Of a stretch of DNA of 64,000 nucleotides, positions 11,126-22,339 are shown piece by piece. The stretch is from Planoprotostelium fungivorum (Eukaryota; Evosea; Variosea; Cavosteliida; Cavosteliaceae): the NCBI GenBank assembly GCA_003024175.1, contig MDYQ01000292.1:62001-126000 (forward strand), written 5' to 3'. Each line of letters opens with the position of its first letter. The first letter of the stretch is position 1. Under the pieces are notes generated by a model. That model ran no database searches, was not told the DNA's origin, and saw only the letters and a list, made by a program, of their open reading frames with translations. Position numbers and translations under genes: made by a program.

Positions 11126-12633
11126 ATGAAGTCCAGCGGTAGCCGAGAAGTCATTCTGGGTAAATCAAGTATGGATGGTGCAGTGGACATTATCCGTGGG
11201 ATTGTGGGAGACATGATGACGGAGGAGAGGATCAAGATGTTCTTATTGGGGGCGGACGGAGACACAGAGATCGCTCTGAACCATGCATTGAATTACATAG
11301 AAAAAGAGCCGAGAGGTGAGAAATCACTTGGATCATGTAGATTCTGACCCTCTTCACAGGGGATACCTCTGCAGCTCTTCAGAAATTATTAGAAGGCCTG
11401 GCAGAAGAGGTCAAATGCAGTATCTGCTTGGGTTATCTTTCACAACCCGTGGCCCTTCATTGCCTCCATTCCTTCTGTTTAGATTGTATAAAAGAATACG
11501 GTGAGAGGAGGTATCTCTCCATCACACCATTCTCACATGTTCACAGCCAGCACCAACTGCATCTCTTGCCCCCTCTGTAGAAAACAATCTCCATTGGACG
11601 AGAGGGGTGTGGAGGGTCTAAAGCAGAACAGCTCACTGGCCAATATCATCGACAAACTGAGAAGTTCGCAGGCCACGAGATTATGTGGTGAGAAGCTCTC
11701 TCTTCCTCCATCCAATCACCATCATGTCCATCGTGTTTCATCACGTCTACATCGATCATCGCCTGACCTCCACAGGTGAATGCGAAGAGGTTGTCTGTTC
11801 CGTCTACTGCGTCGAGTGTGGCAACTTCCTCTGTGAGGACTGTGAACGCAGGACCCACGCCAACTCAAAGAACAGACACCAATGCAAGCCATTCGAAGAC
11901 GTCTACACGAAAGACACCGTCTTCCTTCCCCGAAAGGTGATCGTCACCTCCAACATCCAATTCCATCATCAGCATCATCGATGGCATCTGACGTTCGTCA
12001 TTACAGATCGGACACCAGAGATGGAGGCCCGAATATGCTCTCTCCTTCAACATCAAAGCCGAGCAATGCGAAGACATCCTTCATCACTGGCTGGGTGAAC
12101 TTTGGTTCGCACCGTTCCATCTCGAGAGCCGAGTGCAGACGATCTCTTTAGAATCTGTCTTCCTCCCCTTCTGGCAGTACAACTGTCCACTATCTCATCG
12201 CAAGAAGGACGAGCACGTCTTACCTACGGCGACACCGTCCAGAGACATCCTCTTACTCGCATCTCGCGATGTAGATCATCACATTGCACCCGTCCATCAC
12301 TCCATCGATCACCCTCTCATCCCGCTCACTGGACTCAACACGAGCAAGACTCGCGTGGCCCGCATAGACAGGTCCGCAGAGAGAGCTTGGCAGGAAGTCA
12401 ACCTGTCAGCCGCAGAGAAGGTCACAGCGACACCGACACGTGCGGCGGTTGTCTTCTTACCCTGCTATAGAGGCTGCTACACGTACAGAGATAGAGAGTA
12501 CCAGTTTGTCGTGTGTGGAGTGACTGGCAAGTGCAGGGGAGAGAGGCCATACTCTTACGGGAAATTGTCCATCGCGACGGGATTGGGTGCCGCCATCAGC
12601 ATCTTCACTTCGACGAGGATCGCGAACACTTGA
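11126..12633 (+). CDS. UBA-like / RING / B-box protein with bacterial-type C-terminal domain
   Basis: Five exons, with introns at about 11316-11359, 11509-11550, 11688-11775 and 11937-12006. The N-terminus (DGAVDIIRGIVGDMMTEERI...GDTEIALNHALNY) looks like a UBA-like ubiquitin-binding helix bundle of the type found at the front of Rad5-like proteins. A C3HC4 RING follows (CSICLGYLSQPVALHCLHSF, C..CI, CISCPLCR), then a B-box-like zinc module (CSVYCVECGNFLCEDC, H-x-H). So it is probably a TRIM-like E3 ubiquitin ligase. The last exon, about 210 residues, is unlike TRIM C-termini: it carries HHWLGELWFAPFHL, VFLPFWQY and, near the end, FLPCYRGCYTYRDREYQFVV and GERPYSYGK. These resemble the C-terminal domain of bacterial zinc-ribbon proteins often annotated as PriA-like (GVYxPYWTF, LLPVWxxxYxYxGKxY, GERPYS). 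The start could also be 11027. Confidence 0.75.
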
Positions 12634-13285
12634 TGTAAATAGACGAATGTAGAAGGTGTCGATGATGTGAGATGATATGGTTGTGATGTGATTCGATTGA
12701 GGCCGATTTAGAGATGTGATGGGATGTGATGATACGATGAGGTCGAGAGAGAACGGGAGACACGAATCATGTATTACATCTCATCTGCCCCCATCCTGCT
12801 GACGTTCGCAGATGGTTCATTTATGGATTGCATCTTCGTTTCATTCGTCATCGTCAGTGTCGAATCCCATCTATACATCTGTGCTCCATATTGTTGATTC
12901 ATCGTTCGTTGCATCGCCGAGAGGCTCAAAAAATTCGTCTCACTACCTTTGCAGGAGTAGACAGTGTGTAAGTTGTGATAATTGTTGTCAGCGAAACACC
13001 CATCTCATTTCGGTCATCAGGTGAATCATCTTTCAACTGTACAAGGGCGTTGATCGATCGATGTCATACCATTCGCGACATCACAGACAGAATTTATATA
13101 TATATTATGGGTGAGAGATAGACACGATGAGAAGATTGAGATCGTTTGGATCTTTGCTTTTTAAACGACGAGTAGGATGGTTAAGTGTCTATCTTGTAAA
13201 ACGTTCGTGGATGTGAAATCGTGTGAGAAGATCACTCGATCGTCACAGCAGACAGAATCCACAGAGCCCCTCAAATGCTTTATTC
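12634..13285. other. Convergent 3' intergenic region
   Basis: Lies between the stops of the RING gene (plus) and the MTFP1-like gene (minus), so it should hold both 3' UTRs. It includes an alternating TATATA run near 13092-13107. No gene or RNA was recognised. Confidence 0.5.
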
Positions 13286-14322
13286 TCATTTTGTCTTCTT
13301 CTCGTCTTGCATGATCTCAACGATGTCCTGCGGGAGGTCAGTTTTAGACATGAGGCAACACATGATTCACCTTCGCCTTCTCTGCGATAGCTCCAGAGTA
13401 CCTTGGATCGCCAGGAAAGAGAGCCGGTGTCTTCTCTTCGTCTTTCTTCTTGTCGAAAAACTTCTCTTCTCCATACTCCCAGACTGTTGTCTTCAGTTCG
13501 ACGTGTCGTCATGAATGAATGTAGAAGATGCATTCGGATGAGATGGCTCACCCTTGTCAACGACCATCTCTGTCGGGTGATCAAAGAGGAAGGGAAGAGC
13601 TGGAACGACAGCGAGTCCCAACACTGTGGGACCCCAAGCTCTAACGGCGGGTGCAGATGATTCTGTTTCAAACGTAAATGATGATTCGTATGACCATCGA
13701 TCTCTCACTCTGGAAGACCTTGGCAGAATGCTTGACGACGGAATGGATGGTGAGGGCTGGTAGCAGCATGCTGGCCACACCCTGGAAGATGGCTCGCTTA
13801 GCCATCATTCCACCCACGGTAGAGGGATCCTTCTGCAGTTTCCATGCTTTGTATCCTGTTCGAAATGTGTGAGTCCATCTGGATGTTTGGTATCTGACGA
13901 TTCCATCGATTCGATTTAGATCACACCTTCCCAGGAGACATCGCCAGCGAGATACATCCAACTGATGGCATATGTTGCTGTTACGAAAGCGGGTTTGATG
14001 ATGGGTCTAAAGGCCTCACCCACGTCCGATGTGTAAGCGAGGTATCTGTGAATGTGAATAGAAGTAAGGGGCCACGGACTCTACCTCGAAGATGCAGTGA
14101 CGAGGGTACGATAGCGAGCCAAGTATGCAAGATATCTGGCATTACTTTCAACTGTATCGATAGGTGCTGGGATGTTCTCTTTGATTCCTCCCGACTGTAT
14201 TAGACGTCAGCCATCTGTATTAGCATGCTTCTGAATCTATATACTTTGTCGATGGCCTCTGCCACGAGGGCAGGTGAAGGATTGGGAGCAGTGGTGTTGG
14301 GTTTGTTTGTCCCTGAGTTCAT
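13286..14322 (-). CDS. MTFP1: Mitochondrial fission process protein 1-like (MTFP1/MTP18)
   Basis: Spliced minus-strand gene. Joined exons give AEAIDK, then SGGIKENIPAPIDTVESNAR, YLAYTSDVGEAFRPIIKPAF, AISWMYLAGDVSWEG, YKAWKLQKDPSTVGG, FQGVASMLLPALTIHSVVKH and PAVRAWGPTVLGLAVVPALP. These align with the MTFP1 family hallmarks: YLGYANEVGEAFR, the WQ-LASVAIPGFTIN-type helix, and RKW-TTLGLATIPIIIHPID. In animals MTFP1 is an inner-mitochondrial-membrane protein that promotes fission and responds to mTORC1 signalling. Here the canonical region is followed by an extra charged tail encoded by two small exons (VWEYGEEKFFDKKKDEEK and DIVEIMQDEKKTK). Hydrophobic helices are present in the expected order. 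Family assignment is good; the charged tail appears lineage-specific. Confidence 0.8.
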
Positions 14323-14623
14323 GTTGTTCGTGTCAAAAATTGTTGTTGTCAGCAACGGCAAAGTAATTCTCACGGAAGAATAACAACGCTCCTCTTTCCC
14401 AACTAGGAAGCCAGAATCCTGGCAGAAGCACGCGAAGGCTATGTGAAAGCATCGTCCAGGTAACATCCTTCTATACCATGTGACTATCTATCATAATATC
14501 AGCTTCTCTCATGCTGCATACACTTGATCCTCTGCTATACGAGTGATGCAAAAGTTGCATCATCTGATGAAGAGCGTACAGAAACATCTCAAAGAGGAGA
14601 GCGAAAGTTGTGACATGAGATGT

Positions 14624-15837
14624 TTATATCTTCGGCCCTGATCTCTTCCTGGCCGTGTACTTTGTGTCCGGTCTGACGTCTTTACCCTTCTTTCTCTGAG
14701 ATTCCTTCTTCTTGATGACCCAGTCTCTGTCCTTAACTGACGACCTCTTTCCCTTCTTCTTATCGTGGCTCTTTCTCTCTTTGCTGTATCCAACGGTCTG
14801 GCCTCCATCCTCTTCCATAGATTCTTCTCCCTTTGCCTTTGGTGTCTGATGGTCTTTCAGTCATGTTCGAGTTGATGATGATGGATCCAAAAATATTGAT
14901 AAAGAATTTGGAGTCTCTCTTCTCGTCGAATGTGTTGATTCTCTTAATGATGGAATGTGTTGGATGGAGATGATCATGATGCAAAATCGATCTCACCTCA
15001 TAGCCTTCTGGTGGTGCACCGGCAAATAATACGAGGAAATATTTCTTCGCTCTCGTGGACTCTGGATAATCCACCACAAGACCTCCAGTGAAACCACATC
15101 GCATGGCGGCCGATGTGATCATCTCCATCTGTGCTGGATTCTCCGGATAGAATTGGAAGACAGCTCTGGCGCCTTTGGCCAGGACTGCAAACAGTGACTC
15201 GAAGAACTTCTTTAGTCTCGTTCTAGGATTGTGCCAGCTCTTATCTGCGTTACACAGCCATTGGAGAGCAGATACACTGCCGAGTGTGAGTGGAATATAG
15301 AGGATGATATGTGAGATGATTACCTGATGGCGCCGTCGAACATACCAGCACGGAAGAACATTCCATCACCCATATCGGCAAGGAACAGGTCCCCTTCTAC
15401 CTCTCTCTCGGTTGCGACATCCAGCATACTCTTGCTGATGTCCAAACCGACCCAGTAATGTCCTTGTCTCGAAATCTAAATTCGCGTTAATTTCGATTCA
15501 TAGAGGGAGGTGATAGAGGATGATGACTGGTGTTACCTCATCACCACTGAGACCAGATCCGCAACCGATGTCTAGAACCATCTTGCTTCCTCCTTCGAAT
15601 TCGAGATTCAGCAGCTCTAAGGCTCTCTCTGACATTTGCGTTTGAATCTCAATCATACGAGAGCTGTTTGTGTCAGCTCACAATCACTTTGAACACCGTC
15701 AGAGCTCACTTCGACGTGTATTTACGAGCTTCATCATCACCGTAAAACTGGTAGACGATTCAGAATGCATTCCTCGACTTCGTTATAGAACTCGGACTCA
15801 CGATCTCAGGTGGCGCATCATGCTCTGGACGTGACAT
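14624..15837 (-). CDS. BUD23: 18S rRNA (guanine-N7) methyltransferase BUD23/WBSCR22
   Basis: Starts [12 protein letters not shown], the highly conserved N-terminus of Bud23. After [17 protein letters not shown] comes the class I methyltransferase SAM-binding motif [16 protein letters not shown], then the motif II region [16 protein letters not shown], and [17 protein letters not shown] with [12 protein letters not shown]. The C-terminal Williams-Beuren region is Lys/Arg-rich and ends with [20 protein letters not shown] and [12 protein letters not shown], as in yeast and human orthologues, where it binds Trm112. It methylates N7 of a guanine in 18S rRNA during 40S maturation in the nucleus. 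All catalytic landmarks are present. It is transcribed divergently from the WDR46 gene only about 120 bp away, also a small-subunit processome factor. Confidence 0.92.
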
Positions 15838-15958
15838 CTTTCCGCTGCTCCTCTTGTTTCTTTCTTGTCCTACAATTTTCTCTCCCTTCACAGTTTTTTC
15901 CGAGGGCGCATCACAAGCCACTTCATCTTACATCAGAAGGGACTGTCTGACAGCAGAG
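15838..15958. promoter_or_regulatory. Compact divergent promoter of BUD23 and WDR46
   Basis: Only 121 bp separate the start codons of two ribosome-biogenesis genes on opposite strands, so this stretch must serve both promoters and both 5' UTRs. It is pyrimidine-rich on the plus strand (TCTTTCTTGTCC, TTTTCTCTCCC). No TATA box is evident. Confidence 0.6.
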
Positions 15959-18820
15959 ATGGCCAAGAAGAAGCCCCTTAATCAGCTGGACGCGAAGCGA
16001 TGGGAGAAACATGCGGAGAGAAAGAAGGAGATCCTTGCATTTCAAGAAGAGCATGCCAAAATCGAGAAGGAGGAAGAGGAGTATCAAAACAGGGTATTAG
16101 ATAGACAAACGAAACAATCGTGAGTTTCATACAGATCATCAAATCTGTCGTGAGATTGACAGTCACGCAGTAAGCCAAAGGCATTCTCGAGAAAGTTGAC
16201 TGATGAAGAACAAGAGAAGTTCGATAAAGGACTCCTTCGTGCCAGAGGAAGGAACATCTTGGAGGTGAGGCTCATTCGAACAAACTGGATGGCCATCTGG
16301 CCGTTCGATCGCCATCATGTTCTAATCATTGCGATGATGTTCTGAACAACATCATCAGCCCACCTTCAAGAGTGTATTGAAAGAAGAGGAGGAAGAGTTG
16401 AAACAGAGACAAGATGAGAGAGTGGCTTCAGCAGATGTGTGGAAATACATCGAGCCCGCCAGTAGAGGGTGAGGAGAAACATCATGCATCGCGATTCCGA
16501 TGATTGACCGTGACATAGAATGTTGGTCGTTGATAGTGGAGAGACAAAGGACATCACTCAGAGGGATCTCAGACGTTCTGTCAACGTGCTCACAGCCTCG
16601 AAGGTGACGTGATGTCATCATGATGATCTCTCATCTTTTCGATCTCAAATCTTACATATCAATTTTTCCTCTTTGTATTTTCGATTTTTCGTTCGATCTC
16701 TCAAGTCATTCCAGATGTTCAACCTAGACCTACCAGACACAGGCCCATACAACATCGACTACGACATGTCCGGCCGGTGAGTCCATTCAAATTTCAAATT
16801 CCAATCCGCGCGGGAAACCTGACTTACGCAGACACCTTCTCATGGGAAGTATGAGAGGTCACATGGCCCTAGTCAATTGGGGCGACAAGAAATTAATCCA
16901 AGAGTTACAATTAGATGAACCCATCCACGCCGTACAGTGAGTGAAACGTCATTCAAATTGTCTCAATTTTATTTTCAGGTTCTTTCACAACGAAACCATG
17001 TGGGCCTGCGCAGCTGAAGAGAAAGTGGGCATCTACAACGCGGGTGGAATTCAGATCACAAAATTGAAGACGAAGGGCATCAGACAGATGAGCTTCCTCC
17101 CCTATCATTTTCTCTTGGTCACGTCGGTATGTGTCATCTACAACGTTGTAGATGGATGATTGACGTCGTTTTCCAGTCACCCAACAGGAAGATCATCGAA
17201 TACAGAGACGTATCACTGGGAGGAAAGGTGAATCCGAACAATAAAATGAAATAAAATGACTCGAGATATTGACTCGTAACAGGTTGTCATGGAGACCACG
17301 AATAAGACGTTGAACACTTCTTGCATGAAAGTGAATCCTTACAATGCTCTCATCGGTGTGGGCACGAAATCTGGAACCGTCTGCACTTGGTCTCCCAACA
17401 GCAACGTACCAATCGAGCAGGTAAGTTACACGATGACTCATCATCATCATGATGAGATTCATCATGATCATGATCATGATCATCATCATCATGATGAGAT
17501 GCTGATGATGTGACAGCTCTTCGCTCACAGAGGTACCATACGAGGACTCGAATACTCCAGGGACGGAATGTGAGTGAAATCCCGCGGAAATTTCGTGACG
17601 AAGGTGCAGGCAGATGGTCACGGGAGGAGACGATGGAATGGTCAGAGTGTGGGACGTCAGGAAGATAGACAAACCCATGAGCGAAATGGAGTTGGCTAAG
17701 ACGAGAATCATCAAATCGATGCACTTGTCGGCGACGGGTCTATTGGCTCTGTCGTACGATGACTTTGTTCAAGTGAGTGAAATTCATCATCGGCACGATC
17801 GTGATGATGATCGCGATGATGACGAACTGATGGGAAATAGGTTTACGATAATGTGTTGACTGGTCACACGGACATCACGAAGCCATACATGCAACACCGT
17901 CTGAAGAAGAAGCAGCAAGTCCAACAGATCAGATTCACTCCCTTTGAAGATATCCTGGGTATCGGTCACTCTGGAGGTTACAGCAGCAGTGAGTTCCTCC
18001 TCTTTGCTTGCACGATCATCATCACGGTCTCATGATCATCATCATCATGATCTCATCATCATGATCATCATATCATGATCTCATGATCATGATCTCATGA
18101 TCATCATCTGATGTGATGATCAGTTGTCATCCCTGGCTCAGGAGAGGCCAAGGTGGATACCAGTGAAGTCAATCTATTCGGTAATATCCGATCGAGAAAC
18201 CAGAAGGAAGTTCAGATGTTGCTCGAGAAGGTGAGCCACGCGATGATGATGATGATGATGATCGTGATGTGACGATCAGATCCCCTACGAGATGATCATC
18301 AGCGATCCCAAACTCATCGGTGCTGCTTTCTTCAACGCTGCAGACAAGACAAAAGAGGTGAAGGACTTGATGCGCGATGATGACACACCATCGTGACTGT
18401 GATCAGGAGCTGAACGCCTCAACCGGTCAACCCAATCAGAAGAAGAAGACAGCGAAGGTCGCAGGAGCCAAGAAGGTAGAGGGGAAGAAGGAAAGCCAAT
18501 ACTGGGCCAACAAGCGAGAACACTTGAGAGAGACACAGAAGAGGAAGAGAGACGAGAGAGAAGAAGTGGAGAGGGAGTTGAGAGGAGAAGCGGGAGAGGC
18601 AGTGGTCGAAGAGAAGAAGCCATGGTCACCGTTCAATCGATTCTCGGACAAGAAACAGAAATTGGAGAAATTGGTCACGCTGCCTGATCCAAAGAAGGAG
18701 GGAAAGAAGGGAGGCAAGAAGGGAGGAGAGAAGCGAGGCAAGAAGGAAGGAAAGAAGGCAGGCAAGAAGGGAGGAGAGAAGGCAGGAGAGAAGGCAGGAG
18801 AGAAGCAAGAAGAGAAATAA
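15959..18820 (+). CDS. WDR46: WDR46/UTP7 (BING4) small-subunit processome WD40 protein
   Basis: Starts MAKKKPLNQLDAKRWEKH. The N-terminal coiled, charged part (KAFSRKLTDEEQEKFDKGLL) and the linker DITQRDLRRSVNVLTASKMF precede WD40 blades. Recognisable blades are YNIDYDMSGRHLLMGSMRGH, TMWACAAEEKVGIYN, MSFLPYHFLLVTSSPNRK, MVTGGDDGMVRVWDVRK and IRFTPFEDILGIGHSGGYS, followed by SIVIPGSGEAKVD. The FLPYHFLL and IPGSGE motifs identify UTP7/WDR46, a nucleolar component of the U3 processome needed for 18S processing. The C-terminus is an extreme Lys/Gly/Glu repeat (KKGGKKGGEK-type units, about 18690-18818) after WSPFNRFSDKKQKLEKLVTL, longer and more repetitive than I expect for the family. Several introns contain long GAT/CAT simple repeats (17436-17505, 18020-18118). 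Confidence 0.9.
17136..17153 (+). repeat. Intron palindrome ATCTACAACGTTGTAGAT (WDR46)
   Basis: Perfect 18-nt palindrome near the donor (gtatgtgtc) of the WDR46 intron after FLLVTS; the 3' side continues GGATGATTGAC before the AG. Confidence 0.85.
18690..18818 (+). repeat. GGMAAG purine repeat encoding a Lys/Gly/Glu tail
   Basis: Tandem purine-only units (GGNAAGAAG / GGAGAGAAG) code the repetitive end of the WDR46 protein. The opposite strand is open as a Pro/Leu/Ser-rich frame, which is a mirror of this repeat and not a gene. Confidence 0.8.
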
Positions 18821-19029
18821 ACCTCCAAGAAAAACGTTTGCAGCGGTCATCTGAAACTTGATCGTTCACTCATAGCAAGAGAAACCTTCAATAAGACTCA
18901 CAAATCGGTGTCCATCATCTCGTCACATGATCAGATCATCACGTTCTAAACCCATGCAGTGACATGAACTCGTTCAAATACCACGTGACGAACGTGAGAC
19001 AAAGAATCGACCCATGCGTATACACATTT

Positions 19030-22000
19030 TTATAGAGGCAACATCTCATCCGAGATGTCTGCATCCATAAAGTCATCATCGACCGTCTGAATCTGTTTCT
19101 TTCGAAGGTTGGCCGTGCTAGGTCTCTGCAATTGAGGTGCAGGAGCTCCACTGGAAGATCCCATGCCCATTGGAGAAAAGCCCGAAGAGCCAAAAGTTGG
19201 CGCTTTAGATGGAGCCGGCTCAGGTTTTCTGCTGGTGGGAGGTGCAGAAGCCTCGACGTAGGATGTCTGTAGAGATGATGCTCCTGACGGTGATGTCAGA
19301 TGAGGTGGAACACATGATGTCGAACTCACCCTTGATGACTGTCTTCGGTGCGACGATCTTCTGCTGTTGCTGGACGAGATTATCTGCCGTGTCGGTGTTG
19401 GGAGTGCCCTCTGCCGACTTCGCCGCAGCCTGCTCTGCTTTTCTCAAGCGAGTGACGTATACATCGACTTGATCTTTCATACCAAGATCGTTGCACAACT
19501 GAACGAGATAACGGATGGCTGATTCACACGTCAGTCATCGTTGATTTCACGGCTCTCATCGATGTCTCACATTCCACATTGTTTGGGTCCTTCAACAAGA
19601 TCTGCTCGTAATATTCTTTCGCTTGTCTGTACGCTCTCATGCGTCGGTAGCATGAGGCGATCATGAGCAGCCATTTGATGTCTTGAGGCTCCAACTGAGC
19701 GGCTCGCTTGAAGAATTCGATGGCCTTCTCGTACACCTGTCTTCCTCTCAGAATTCAGGTCGCGTGATGGATGCATTCACCTCTCCTCTGACATAGTAGG
19801 CGCCCAACCAGCTGATAACGTTCAAGTCAGCGGGGTAGTAACGGTACGATTCCATGTAACTCTGATGCGCTGCGATCTCATCATCGCTCTTTGCATAGAG
19901 GGCACCCTATCCACGATGAGATCATGATCGTTGATGATGTGATGACAGAGACGATCGTGGTGATCAGACTCACGAGACGTTGTAAGACGACTGGATCAGA
20001 CGGTACCACGGCGAGCAGAGCCTTGTAACGATCTTCAGCCGCCCTGATATCGCTGTCTTTTCCCAAGCCCTCCAGATTCGAGGCGATCTGGTACAATACC
20101 TCCGGATGATTGGGGATGACTTGTTGCAGCTTGTTGAAGTACAAAAGTGCCTTGTCGTGTTGATCGAGCTTCTTGTGCACCAGACCTGAGTGAATTGAGT
20201 GGCTGGTTCCTGCATCGTTATGATATCACCCAAATTGTACAGCGCCTCCACACAATCTGATTCGGCATCGATGGCATTCTGATACATCTCCTTCGCTTGC
20301 TCCAACTTCTTTTTGACGAAATAGATGTTTCCCTTGTTAACGAGAGCGTTGGCGTTATACTTGTCCGCCTTGATCGCAATGTTTGCGTACTTGTCACTGT
20401 TTCGATAATCTTGCTCTAAAAAGTACAAAAATGCGAGATTCGTAGCCGCCGGACCAGCCATCGTGTGATCTTTCCTCTCGAACCCCTTCAAAGTCTCTAT
20501 CGCCTGACAACACGGTCATCATCGTGAACTTCATCTCAGATCATCATCACCTTTGTGACATCCTTCTTCTTCATGAACGTCAACGCCTTTGATATCTCTA
20601 ACTCGTTGGCCAGATCCGAGTTCTTTGTCGCGTGCAGAGTGTCGACCACGAAATCGAATCCAGTGGCAAAGTCTTTCTCAATGTGTGGTGCGATGAGCTT
20701 CGAACCCAGAATAATGTACCGCTCGGCAAATTTGTTCCTCTCTCGGATCTCTTGCCTCAGGGCATCGTTGGGGCCCAGATTCTCCTCTTCTGTCTCTTCT
20801 TCTTCCTCTTCTGCACCTTCTGGACGGCTGAAACTGCTTCTCCCGATGGTTAGGATGGAAGAATAAGAAGATTTCATCTTTTCTGGGTTGTTGAAAATGT
20901 ACTGAGACAAGAGCAGATTTAAGCCTTCACGAGATCAGATGATGACGATGAGCTGGAACGCACCCGATCGATAGTCTGGGCTGGCCTCCATGATGGTCTC
21001 GAAGGCTTGTACTGCGTCTTGAAATTTACCCAATTTGATGAAAGAGCAACCGATGTTTCTCATGATGCGAAATCTGAAGGGAGTGACGTTAGGACACCGA
21101 TGGGGACGAGGGTGCAAATCACCTGATTTCCTTGTTCGTGTTCTGAATCTGATCCATCGCCATACGATACATCTTAATTGCATCTTTGTAATTTCCCCTC
21201 TCGTAATGTATGTTTCCCATGTTTACTCTCATCCGACCTGCTTGCACGAAATTCTTGTTCTTGACAATGATATTGTAAGTGTTCAGAGCGTCATTGTACA
21301 AACCATTCTTGTGATACCTTCGTGGACGCGATCAGATGACAATGCGATGATGGAGTCGATCTCACTGGTTGGCTAAATTGAAGTAGACGACATAGGTGAG
21401 ATCAGGATTCTGCGTCTCGTGCAATTCTTTGCTTTCTCTGTACTTTGTGAGGGCCTTCTCTTTCTTGATGGCCTCCTTTGCCTTCTCCAATGCCACTCTG
21501 GGCTCTCCTCTGGCTGTGTAGACGGCGGATTCATCGATGAGCGAGTGAACCTTTTTCTCCATGTTTCTCGCTTCGATTTCAGGACTGATCTCCAATTTTT
21601 TGACGGGGCCGCGACCTACATTGCGAAAATGAGATCGGATGTGGCGTGTGATTCGTGACAGACGACCGACGATTACCTCCTGGACCTCCTGCATCGTATC
21701 TACCAGATTGGGGTCTACCCGAGTTGTATCCAGCTGATCCGATGGACGTCATTGGTCGAGCTGGTCCGTCAGCGCCACCTCTCGACGCTGTTTCGTGTGA
21801 GATAAATCGTCTTCTTTTGAGCTGCATGCGATTCACCTGGAGGACCCATTCTAGATGATACTCCCATTCGGCTGGCCGGTTGGTTCATGCTCATCTGAGT
21901 TGAAGTGTCTTCATACACTTCGACCGGTGCATTCTTCATCATCGCATCAGATCTCGTACGATGCTTGTCACCGCCTCACTTCGTAAGGGTAATCCTGATC

Positions 22001-22063
22001 GAAATTGTAATCGTCCTCTCCCTCTTCGTTCTGGATCTCTCCATTCTCCCACTGCTCAGCCAT
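19030..22063 (-). CDS. IFT88: Intraflagellar transport protein IFT88 (TPR protein)
   Basis: Start MAEQWENGEIQNEEGEDDYN; the acidic N-terminus resembles that of IFT88 orthologues. A Gly/Ser/Arg linker follows, then KKVHSLIDESAVYTARGEPR and ALEKAKEAIKKEKAL. A long run of tetratricopeptide repeats then begins: DLTYVVYFNLANQ, YNDALNTYNIIVKNKNF, RMRVNMGNIHYERGNYKDAI, MYRMAMDQIQNTNKEIR, IMRNIGCSFIKLGKFQDAV, later NALVNKGNIYFVKKKLEQAK, DCVEALYNLG, HDKALLYFNKLQQVIPNHPE and YEKAIEFFKRAAQLEPQDIK. The order matches human IFT88 and Chlamydomonas IFT88. It is a core IFT-B subunit required to build cilia. The C-terminus is Ser/Pro/Gln-rich and ends in an acidic MDADISDEMLPL, as expected. Its presence implies that this organism makes, or recently made, a flagellum. 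Confidence 0.93.
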
Positions 22064-22339
22064 ATTCACCTGCAGTTCAAATGCGGTGAGCTTATATGAT
22101 CTCAAAATAGATCACCATGATTTCAGTTTCCAATCGTTGTAGATGAGATGATCTCGAGTCTACAACGACATTGAAAAGCGAAGCGACGAGATTTGTGTGA
22201 CAGCGACACACAGAGGGGAGGCAGGACTGGTATGTCCTTTCCTTCTGCTCGTTTTTTTGGGTCAGATCACAGTGGAAGACATAAAAAGTCACAAGGCAAT
22301 AAAACACAAAGATCCCTTGGCAACATTTGGTCGAGAAGG
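22064..22339. promoter_or_regulatory. Divergent intergenic region between IFT88 and the lipase
   Basis: About 275 bp between start regions on opposite strands. It contains an inverted pair of the window's recurrent word (CGTTGTAGAT at 22135-22144 and TCTACAACG at 22169-22177), able to fold as a hairpin. Confidence 0.45.

Noticed and set aside
17436-17505. Dense TGATCATGATCA repeats considered as protein-binding sites or a CRISPR-like array
   Set aside because: Irregular simple repeats within an intron, with no spacer/repeat order.
18436-18828. Pro/Leu/Phe-rich minus-strand frames resembling secreted repeat proteins
   Set aside because: They are the complement of the WDR46 Lys/Gly/Glu repeat.
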